Made by a program: the position numbers and the translations under genes. From Duganella aceris (GTDB lineage: Bacteria > Pseudomonadota > Gammaproteobacteria > Burkholderiales > Burkholderiaceae_D), in the NCBI RefSeq assembly GCF_011090165.1, contig NZ_JAADJT010000010.1, forward strand, positions 186,001 to 250,000: a stretch of 64,000 bases of DNA, in the 5' to 3' direction. Shown here one piece after another: positions 1-7,613 of this stretch; within the stretch, counting starts at the first letter, position 1; the number at the start of each line of letters is the position of its first letter. A model generated the notes under the pieces. It was not told the origin of the DNA, did not search any database, and saw only the letters and a list, made by a program, of their open reading frames with translations.

Positions 1-2
1 GC

Positions 3-1112
3 ACCCGCCATGGCGCGCGCGACGGCGACACGCGGCACCAGGTCAGCTCGGCGGCGGAAGCGGCGTTGCTGCGCCAGCCCCACGAGATCAACCTGCGCCT
101 CGACAACGTCATCACCGCGATCGAAGCGGCGCTGCTGGATCTGCTCGGGCAGCACCTTGGCGTCCCGGTGTGCGAACTGCTGGGCAGCGGCAAGCATCGC
201 GACAGCGTACCGATGCTCGCCTACCTGTTCTATATCGGCGACAGCAAGCGCACCGCGTTGTCCTACGCGGCCGGCGCCGGCGGCGACGACTGGTACGGCA
301 TGCGCCACCGCGAAGCGCTGACCCCGGGCGCGATCGCGGAGCTGGCCGATGCTGCGGCCGACCGCTACGGTTTCCGCGATTTCAAACTCAAGGGCGGCGT
401 CATGTCGCCGGAGCACGAAATGCAGGCGCTGGCGGCGATCAAACAGCGCCGTCCGGCGGCCCATGTGACGGTCGACCCGAACGGCGCCTGGTCGCTGCAG
501 GACGCGGTGGCGGTATGTCGCGAACACCGCCACCTGCTCGCCTATGCCGAAGATCCGTGCGGACCGGAGCAAGGCTACTCCGGACGGGAAATCATGGCCG
601 AATTCCGCCGCGCCACCGGAGTGCGCACCGCCACCAATATGGTCGCCACCGACTGGCGCCAGATGGGCCACGCGCATCACCTGGGCGCGATCGACATCCC
701 GCTCGCCGATCCGCATTTCTGGACCATGCAGGGCTCGGTGCGGCTGGCCCAGTTGTGCGACGAATGGGGCTTGACCTGGGGCTCGCATTCCAACAACCAC
801 TTCGATATCTCGTTGGCGATGTTCACCCACGCCGCCGCCGCCGCTCCCGGCGCCATCACGGCGATCGACACCCACTGGATCTGGCAGGAGGGGACCGAAC
901 GCCTGACGCGCGAGCCGTTGCAGATCGTCGACGGCGCGGTGGCGGTGCCGGACAGGCCGGGACTGGGCATCGAACCCGACATGGACCGGATCGAGCGCGC
1001 CCATGAGCTGTACCGGCAAGTCGGCCAGGGCGCGCGCGACGACGCGGTGGCGATGCGCTTCCTGGTTCCCGGCTGGCGCTATGATCCCAAGCGCCCCAGC
1101 CTCGCCCGCTGA
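3..1112 (+). CDS. gudD: Glucarate dehydratase, copy 1 (5' end outside window)
   Basis: Enolase-superfamily acid-sugar dehydratase, expected to convert D-glucarate to 5-keto-4-deoxy-D-glucarate in the cytoplasm. The reading frame is open from base 3, so the start lies upstream; about 369 residues are present against 445 in the complete paralogue at 21661-22998, so roughly the first 75 are missing. Visible family motifs are [31 protein letters not shown] and [11 protein letters not shown]. The last carries the catalytic His region, and the Asp/Glu residues of the preceding motifs are the usual metal ligands. A GH115 alpha-glucuronidase starts 23 bases downstream in the same direction, so the pair probably forms an operon that frees and then catabolises glucuronate. 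Galactarate cannot be excluded as a substrate from sequence alone. Confidence 0.9.
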   Translation, partial: TRHGARDGDTRHQVSSAAEAALLRQPHEINLRLDNVITAIEAALLDLLGQHLGVPVCELLGSGKHRDSVPMLAYLFYIGDSKRTALSYAAGAGGDDWYGMRHREALTPGAIAELADAAADRYGFRDFKLKGGVMSPEHEMQALAAIKQRRPAAHVTVDPNGAWSLQDAVAVCREHRHLLAYAEDPCGPEQGYSGREIMAEFRRATGVRTATNMVATDWRQMGHAHHLGAIDIPLADPHFWTMQGSVRLAQLCDEWGLTWGSHSNNHFDISLAMFTHAAAAAPGAITAIDTHWIWQEGTERLTREPLQIVDGAVAVPDRPGLGIEPDMDRIERAHELYRQVGQGARDDAVAMRFLVPGWRYDPKRPSLAR

Positions 1113-1135
1113 ACCGAGACCACCGACCCATCGCC

Positions 1136-3694
1136 ATGAAAAAACTCAAACCCCTGATCCAGACCACCCTGGCCGCAGCGCTGCTGGCCGCCTGCGGCGC
1201 TTCCCTCGCGGCGCCGCTGCCGCTGCTAGCGCGCGACGGCGCGCCCTCCGTGCTGGCCGAACAGCAGGAGACGATCCAGATCGCCGCCGCGCTGTTACGC
1301 CGCGACCTCGCCGCCGTGACCGGCCTCCCTTCCAGCGCCGTCGACAAGGTCGACGACTGCGCCCAGGTCTGCTTCGTCCTCGGCCGGCATGATTCCGCGC
1401 TGATGGCCGGCATCGCCAAAGCAGCGGGCGTGGACCTGGCCTGGCTCCAGGACCAATGGGAGCGCTACGAACGGGTCGGCGTCGCGCTGCCCGGCAAAGC
1501 CGGCAAAACACTGGTGCTGATCGCCGGCTCGGATGCGCGCGGCACCGCCTACGGCGCGATCGATGTCACGCGCGAGATCGGCGTCTCGGCCTGGGAGTGG
1601 TGGGCCGATGCCCCACCGCCGATCCAGCCCGGCGTCGCCATCGACGGCGCGCGCATCCGCTCGGCCGCACCCACGGTGCAGTACCGTGGCATCTTTCTCA
1701 ACGATGAGGATTGGGGACTGCAACCGTGGGCCGCGCGGCATGATCCGAGCGGCGACATCGGCCCCGCGACCTATGCGCGCATCTTCGAGTTGATGCTGCG
1801 CCTGAAAGCCAATCTGATCTGGCCGGCGATGCACGACTCCACCACGCCGTTCTACCAGATGGCCGGCAACGCCGCCGTCGCCCGACAGTACGGGATCGTG
1901 GTCGGGACCTCGCACGCCGAACCGATGATGCGCAACAACGTGCGCGAATGGGACCACCAGCGGCGCGGCGACTTCAATTTCTTCACCAATCGCGCCGCCC
2001 TGGTCGACTACTGGGCCGAACGGGTCGAACAAGTGAAGCAGTACGAGAACCTGTACTCGGTCGGCATCCGCGGCGTGCATGACAGCGCGATGGAGGGCGC
2101 CGGCTCGATCGCCGAGGCGCGCGACGCGGTGCAGGAGGTCATCGACACCGAGCGCCGCCTGCTGTCCAAGGCGCTGGGCAAACCGGCCGAGCGGATACCT
2201 CAGGCGCTGACGCTGTACAAGGAAGTGCTGGATATTTACCAGGCCGGCCTGAAGGTGCCGGACGATATCACCTTGGTGTGGCCGGATGATAACTACGGCT
2301 ACCTGCACCAACTCAGCACGCCGGCGGAAGCGCGCCGCGGCGGCGGCACAGGTCTGTACTACCACCTCTCCTATTGGGGCCGGCCGCACGATTACCTATG
2401 GTTGGGCACCACCCATCCGGAGCTGGTGCGCGACCAGCTGCAACGTGCGGTGGCGACCGGAACGCGCAAGGTCTGGGTGGTCAACGTCGGCGACATCAAG
2501 CCGATCGAATACCTGACCCAATACTTCCTCGACGCCGCGTTCGACGCGACCCAGCTGCGGCGGCCGGCGCAGGACCATCTGGCGCATTGGCTGGCGACGC
2601 AATTCGGCGCCGCGCATGCGGCGCCGATCGCGGAGGTGATGCGCGATTACTACGACCTGGCATGGGAGCGCCGTCCTGAGTTCATGGGCTTCAGCCAGGT
2701 GGAACCGATCACGCCGGTGCGCCAGAGCGCCTATCTCGCCGGCGGCGGCGAAGAGGCGGAACGCCGCCTGCGGCGTTACGAGGCGCTGGCGCGGCGCGCG
2801 CGCGACCTGGGCGCCGCGCTGCCGTCGCATCTGCGGGAGGCTTACTTCCAGCTGGTGCTTTATCCGGTGCAATCGAGCGCCAACCTGAACCTCCGCATCC
2901 TCAAGCTCGACCTGGCGGCGCAGTATGCGCGCGAAGGCCGTCCGATCGCCTCGCTGTACGCCAGCCAGGCCGCCGAGGCGCAACGGGCGATCGACCGCGA
3001 CACCGCGCAATACAACGCCATGGGCCGGGGCAAATGGACCGGCATGATGGACGCCGCGCCGCGCCGGCTGCCGGTGTTCGCGGCGCCGCTGATGCCCGGC
3101 TACGAGCAGACCGCGCGCACCGCGTCCCCGCTGGTGGATCCGGCGCCGATGTCGCGCCAGGGAGAATCGATCCCCCTCGCGCGCGGCGCGGCGGACCAGC
3201 GCGTCGACGAGCAGCAGCACATCGTCGCGCTGCCGGCGGCCAAAGGCATCGCGGCCAAAGGCTGGAGCCTGTTGCCGGGGCTGGGCAGCTACGGCGCCAG
3301 CATGCGCGCGGACCTGGATCTGCCGTCGCGCGGGCTGGAACAAGCCGATGCCGCGCCGGTGCTGTCGTATGCCTTCTCGACCGCCACCAGCGGCGCCGCG
3401 CAACTCATCTTCGTCGGCCTGCCGGTCCACGCGCTGACCTCCGCCAACAAGGTGCGCATGGCCTACAGCCTCGATGGCGGCGCGCCGCAGCTGCTCGATT
3501 TCGCGACGCACGGCCGCAGCGACGAATGGAAGACCAATGTCCTGTCCAACACGGCGGTACGACGTGTCGCTCTGCCGGCGCTGAAGCCCGGCGCCCACGC
3601 GCTGCGCGTTTTCGCGCTCGACCCCGGCGTGGTGCTGGACCGGATCGAGATCAAGTTCGACGGCGCGCCGGCCTATTACGGCAAGCCGCTCTGA
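1136..3694 (+). CDS. GH115 xylan alpha-1,2-glucuronidase, secreted
   Basis: Glycoside hydrolase family 115 protein of 852 residues, a normal length for the family, whose known members cut alpha-1,2-linked (4-O-methyl)glucuronic acid from glucuronoxylan. The N-terminus has a positive start and a hydrophobic stretch ending in LLAAC (Cys20), so it may be a lipoprotein. Cleavage after SLAA near residue 26 is the alternative. Typical GH115 segments are YRGIFLNDEDWGLQPWA near residue 185, AMHDSTTPFY, and IRGVHDSAMEGAG. The C-terminal part (about 680-852) looks like the family's beta-rich C-terminal domain. It follows gudD by 23 bases and precedes the beta-helix lipoprotein. The release of glucuronate fits the neighbouring dehydratase. 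Confidence 0.9.
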   Translation: MKKLKPLIQTTLAAALLAACGASLAAPLPLLARDGAPSVLAEQQETIQIAAALLRRDLAAVTGLPSSAVDKVDDCAQVCFVLGRHDSALMAGIAKAAGVDLAWLQDQWERYERVGVALPGKAGKTLVLIAGSDARGTAYGAIDVTREIGVSAWEWWADAPPPIQPGVAIDGARIRSAAPTVQYRGIFLNDEDWGLQPWAARHDPSGDIGPATYARIFELMLRLKANLIWPAMHDSTTPFYQMAGNAAVARQYGIVVGTSHAEPMMRNNVREWDHQRRGDFNFFTNRAALVDYWAERVEQVKQYENLYSVGIRGVHDSAMEGAGSIAEARDAVQEVIDTERRLLSKALGKPAERIPQALTLYKEVLDIYQAGLKVPDDITLVWPDDNYGYLHQLSTPAEARRGGGTGLYYHLSYWGRPHDYLWLGTTHPELVRDQLQRAVATGTRKVWVVNVGDIKPIEYLTQYFLDAAFDATQLRRPAQDHLAHWLATQFGAAHAAPIAEVMRDYYDLAWERRPEFMGFSQVEPITPVRQSAYLAGGGEEAERRLRRYEALARRARDLGAALPSHLREAYFQLVLYPVQSSANLNLRILKLDLAAQYAREGRPIASLYASQAAEAQRAIDRDTAQYNAMGRGKWTGMMDAAPRRLPVFAAPLMPGYEQTARTASPLVDPAPMSRQGESIPLARGAADQRVDEQQHIVALPAAKGIAAKGWSLLPGLGSYGASMRADLDLPSRGLEQADAAPVLSYAFSTATSGAAQLIFVGLPVHALTSANKVRMAYSLDGGAPQLLDFATHGRSDEWKTNVLSNTAVRRVALPALKPGAHALRVFALDPGVVLDRIEIKFDGAPAYYGKPL

Positions 3695-3768
3695 TTCAAT
3701 GCAGGCGAAGTGGAAAAAGGAGGAGCAGTGGAACCATAGGTTTTAATCCCATCAACGGAGGAGACATC

Positions 3769-6576
3769 GTGAATAGTTTAAATAATATATATCGAATTGG
3801 CTTGAACCGGGCATCGCGACTAAGGCGTGCAAGCCTGCTTGGGACGCTGTTATGTCTGGGTCTGGCCGGCTGCGGGGGGAGCGGACTCTCGTCCGACGCT
3901 CCGGTGGCCCAGAGCAAAGCGGCGGCGGTCACCATGGGCGCCACAACGCTGGCGGCCAGCCTGGCCGGCACCTCGAATATTCTGGCGCTGCCAGGCGACG
4001 AGGTCATGAAGAAACTTGGCGAAAGCATCCGCAGCGACGCCAGCAACGCCAAGGTGGTCACGTCGACACCGGCCGCGACCAGCGGAACGATTTATTACGT
4101 CGACCCGAGCGGCAACGACAGCAACAACGGCACCAGCCAGTCCACGCCGTGGCAGACCATTCAGAAGGTCAACACCATCACCTTCGCCCCAGGCGACATG
4201 ATCCTGTTCAAAGCCGGCGGATTCTGGGAGCTGAGCGTGGCGCTGCATCCGCTCGGCTCCGGCAGCGCCAGCGCGCCGATCGTCATCGGCGCCTATGGCA
4301 GCGGAGCCAAGCCGAGGTTCTCGGCGAAGAATATCGCACTGCCCTGGACCGCCACGGACGGCACCACCCATTACGCCTCCGACGCGCTGTATCTGGAAAA
4401 CCAGCAATACGTCGAGATCCGCGACCTGGACATCAGCAGCAAGCCGGACGGCTACACCGGCACGGCGGCCGAAAGCGCGAAGCTGTTCGACCGGCGCGGC
4501 ATACACATCGTCGGCGGCAACAACACCACGCAGACGGTGCTGCAGGGGTTCAAGCTGCACGACCTGTACATCCATGATGTCGCCGGTGAATGGCAGTCGG
4601 TCAGCGCGGCCGGATGGGATCCATCCAAGCGCACCGCCGGCATCCTGTTCGAAATCATCGTCAAGGGGGCGAACGGCTTGCCGGTGGTGGCCAATCCGGT
4701 CAGCGTGACGGGATATCAACCGACCTGGTTCTCCAACGTCAGCATCGAGAACAACATCCTGCTCAACAACTCCTTCGGCGGCATCATCATCAAGCAGCTG
4801 GCGGCATGGGGCGCGCGGCAGGACGCCAGCAGTCCGGATTACGACGTCACCGGCTGGTACCCGAACACCAACATCACCATCCAGAACAACTACCTCGATC
4901 ACAACGGCAGCGACTGGGCCGCCGACACCATCTACCTCACCTGCAGCAAGGACTCGGTGGTGCGGCACAATGTGTCGAGCGGCGCCGGCACCAGCGGCAT
5001 TGAGCTGTACTTCACCGACAACATCACCGTCGAATGGAACGAAGTGTATGGCGCCAAGCAAAAGCCGACCGGATCGGACTCGAACGCGATCGATACCGAC
5101 AAGGCGACCACCAACGCGCTGGTGCAGTACAACTACCTGCACGATAACGGCGACGGGATACTGCTGTGCGGTTTCATCTACGGCAGCTCGGTGTATCGCT
5201 ACAACGTGATCAAGGACAGCGCGCCCGGCAAACGCTATATGAATATCCACGGCGACAAGGGCAACAACTACATCTACAACAATGTGTTCTACAACTCGGG
5301 ATCGCAGGCCGCGACCTTCGTCAACTCGTCCGGCGGCAGCGCCTACCTGGCCGACTCGAACAACTTCGAGTACTTCTACAATAATATTTTCTACAGCCCG
5401 AACGCGACCTCCACGGTGGCCGACGGCACCAGCGTCACCTACGACAGCAACAGCTATTTCGGTGTCGCCGCCGTCCCCGCCGAAGACATCCATGCCATCG
5501 TCGGCGACCCGCAATTCATGAATGTGCTGGCGGTCCTCGGCGGCGCCGGCAACGGCGTCAATCTGAATGGGCTGAAGTTGAAGACCAGCTCTCCGCTGAT
5601 CGGCGCCGGCAAGGTGATCTCCTCCCATCCGTCCACCAATATCGCGGTCGCGCCGATGACGGATCTGGAAGGAAAAAGCGTGCTGGGCGCCAGCACCGAC
5701 ATCGGCGTCTACGTGGCCCAGCCGGACCTCATCAACATGACGGTCGGCGATACCGCCAACGCCGCCGATTGGTCGATCAGGCGCAATCTGCAAGTCGGCA
5801 ATACGTTGTATGGCGACCGGACCTTGACCATCACCACCCTGCCGGCGCTGTATCTCGGCGCCGACTGGATCCGCGCCGCCAACGATTCGAAGGCGTACAC
5901 CGGCGCCACGCTGGTGAGCTTCACCGTGACGCGGAATGCGACGGTGTATGTCGCCTCCGACGACCGCATCGTTACCAAGCCGGGCTGGCTCGCGGCTTGG
6001 ACCGCCACCACCGACAAGCTGGTCGAAACCGAGGGCAGCGTGGCCCGCAACTACACGATCTACAAGAAGGAATTCGCCGCCAACGCGCTGGTCAGCCTGG
6101 GCGCCAGCGGCTCGACCAGCTACAACAACTATGCGGTGATGGTGAAGCCGGTCGTCGCCAACATGGTCGTCGGCGATACCGCCAACGCCGCCAGCTGGTC
6201 GGTCCTGAGCAATATCCAGCCCGGAGATACCCTTTACGGGGATCGGACGGTCAGCGTCAATGCGCTCCCGACGGCTTATGCCGGCGCGGACTGGATCCGC
6301 ACCGCGAATGGGTCCAAGAACTACACCGGCGCCACGCTGCTTGGCTTCACCGTCACCCGCAACAGCACCGTCTATGTCGCGATCGACGACCGGATCACCA
6401 CCGTCCCTTCGTGGCTCTCCACCTGGACCGCGACCCCGGACAAGTTGATCGACAACGAAGCGGGAACGACACGGCCATTCAGCATTTACCAGAAGTCGTA
6501 CGCGGCGAACTCCCAGGTGACGCTGGGGAACACCGGATCGACGAGCTATAACAACTATGCGGTTCTGGTCAAATAG
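3769..6576 (+). CDS. Beta-helix lipoprotein with two repeated C-terminal modules
   Basis: Predicted 935-residue cell-surface lipoprotein. I chose the GTG at 3769 because CGGAGGAG lies 7 bases upstream and the resulting N-terminus is a lipoprotein signal ending LGLAGC (Cys35). Residues about 105-640 have the Asn/Gly-rich repeating pattern of a right-handed parallel beta-helix (IYYVDPSGNDSNNG, then many NxxI/NN turns such as IENNILLNN and IQNNYLDHN), the fold of pectate lyases and related uronan-acting enzymes. Two ~141-residue modules follow, starting near residues 653 and 794, each beginning with MxVGDTANAAxWS and containing YxGADWIRxAN and SxSYNNYAVxVK; these look like substrate-binding modules. 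It sits 74 bases after the GH115 gene. A lyase role on a uronic-acid polymer is plausible but not shown. Confidence 0.78.
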   Translation: MNSLNNIYRIGLNRASRLRRASLLGTLLCLGLAGCGGSGLSSDAPVAQSKAAAVTMGATTLAASLAGTSNILALPGDEVMKKLGESIRSDASNAKVVTSTPAATSGTIYYVDPSGNDSNNGTSQSTPWQTIQKVNTITFAPGDMILFKAGGFWELSVALHPLGSGSASAPIVIGAYGSGAKPRFSAKNIALPWTATDGTTHYASDALYLENQQYVEIRDLDISSKPDGYTGTAAESAKLFDRRGIHIVGGNNTTQTVLQGFKLHDLYIHDVAGEWQSVSAAGWDPSKRTAGILFEIIVKGANGLPVVANPVSVTGYQPTWFSNVSIENNILLNNSFGGIIIKQLAAWGARQDASSPDYDVTGWYPNTNITIQNNYLDHNGSDWAADTIYLTCSKDSVVRHNVSSGAGTSGIELYFTDNITVEWNEVYGAKQKPTGSDSNAIDTDKATTNALVQYNYLHDNGDGILLCGFIYGSSVYRYNVIKDSAPGKRYMNIHGDKGNNYIYNNVFYNSGSQAATFVNSSGGSAYLADSNNFEYFYNNIFYSPNATSTVADGTSVTYDSNSYFGVAAVPAEDIHAIVGDPQFMNVLAVLGGAGNGVNLNGLKLKTSSPLIGAGKVISSHPSTNIAVAPMTDLEGKSVLGASTDIGVYVAQPDLINMTVGDTANAADWSIRRNLQVGNTLYGDRTLTITTLPALYLGADWIRAANDSKAYTGATLVSFTVTRNATVYVASDDRIVTKPGWLAAWTATTDKLVETEGSVARNYTIYKKEFAANALVSLGASGSTSYNNYAVMVKPVVANMVVGDTANAASWSVLSNIQPGDTLYGDRTVSVNALPTAYAGADWIRTANGSKNYTGATLLGFTVTRNSTVYVAIDDRITTVPSWLSTWTATPDKLIDNEAGTTRPFSIYQKSYAANSQVTLGNTGSTSYNNYAVLVK

Positions 6577-6686
6577 CCTGGGCGGGCAAACCGGTTCCAA
6601 CTTCATTTAACTACGCTTAACTTCGGGTGGCGGCTTCCCGCTGCTAACCTGAAGTGATCAATCGTCGTCAGTTAAAGGAACCCATC

Positions 6687-7607
6687 ATGTCTTACTCCCC
6701 AATAGTGCAACAACATATCGAAGGCTGGAATAACGCGCCGATCGCCTTCGGTCCGCTGGTGCGCGGCGAGCCCGGGTCGTGGCCCGAGGCGCGGCAAAAT
6801 TATCTGAAGGCGCTCGCCGTCCATCCAACGCCCGACGGCGTGACCATCGAGGAAATCGACATGGGCGGCATCCCCGCCACGGTGGTGGCGCCGGAGGTGG
6901 TGCAGGACGGCCGCATCCTGTTGTATCTGCACGGCGGCGGCTACGTCGTCGGCAGCCCGGCCGGCTATCACGGCCTGGCCGGGCATTATGCGAAGCTACT
7001 GCGCGCCAAGGTCTACATGCCGGATTACCGCCTGGCGCCCGAACACCCCTTCCCCGCCGCCATCGACGATAGCCTGGCGTCCTACCAATGGCTGCTGGAC
7101 CAGGGCTATCCGGCCGAGCGCATCGCCTTCTCCGGCGATTCCGCCGGCGGCGCGATGGTGGTGACGGTGATGGTGGCGGCGCGCGACGCCGGCCTGCCGC
7201 TGCCGGTGGCTGGCGTCGCGCTGTCGCCATGGACCAACCTGGAACACACCGGCTCCTCGATGCTGACCCGCGACGGCGTCGATCCCACCGTGACGCTGGA
7301 AGGCCTGAACCTGCTGGCCAAGGCCTTCCTCAACGAGGCGTTGAAAAACGACCCGGACGCCTCGCCGGTGTTCGCCGACGTGCGCGGCCTGCCGCCGATC
7401 CTGATCCACATCGGCGAACGCGAAGTGATGCTGAGCGATGCGATGCGGCTGGCGGTGCATCTTGCCGAAAACCGCGTGCGCGTGTCGCTGGACGTGTGGC
7501 CGGACATGTCTCATGTGTGGCACATGTTCGCCGCCGTGCCGCCAGAAGGGATGCAGGCCTTGAAGGATGCCGCGTACTTCCTGGAGCGCGAGTGGCGCAA
7601 TAGCTGA
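6687..7607 (+). CDS. Alpha/beta hydrolase, hormone-sensitive-lipase family
   Basis: Cytoplasmic esterase-like protein of 306 residues. The start at 6687 follows AAAGGA at 6 bases' distance. The oxyanion-hole motif HGGGY is at residues 82-86 and the nucleophile motif GDSAGG places Ser at 152. A DPDASPVF...LPPILIHIG segment and a late HVWHMF segment supply the expected Asp and His. These features define bacterial family IV (HSL-like) carboxylesterases acting on short-chain esters. No signal peptide is visible. It is convergent with the large regulator gene, whose stop is 7 bases away. It might deacylate acetylated sugars released by the neighbouring enzymes, but no sequence feature fixes the substrate. 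Confidence 0.88.
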   Translation: MSYSPIVQQHIEGWNNAPIAFGPLVRGEPGSWPEARQNYLKALAVHPTPDGVTIEEIDMGGIPATVVAPEVVQDGRILLYLHGGGYVVGSPAGYHGLAGHYAKLLRAKVYMPDYRLAPEHPFPAAIDDSLASYQWLLDQGYPAERIAFSGDSAGGAMVVTVMVAARDAGLPLPVAGVALSPWTNLEHTGSSMLTRDGVDPTVTLEGLNLLAKAFLNEALKNDPDASPVFADVRGLPPILIHIGEREVMLSDAMRLAVHLAENRVRVSLDVWPDMSHVWHMFAAVPPEGMQALKDAAYFLEREWRNS

Positions 7608-7613
7608 TTTGCG

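Noticed and set aside
3850-6606. 918-residue open frame opposite the beta-helix lipoprotein gene
   Set aside because: It mirrors a real gene with lipobox, ribosome site and domain patterns; the antisense product is low-complexity Arg/Val/Gly-rich, as expected from high GC codon bias.
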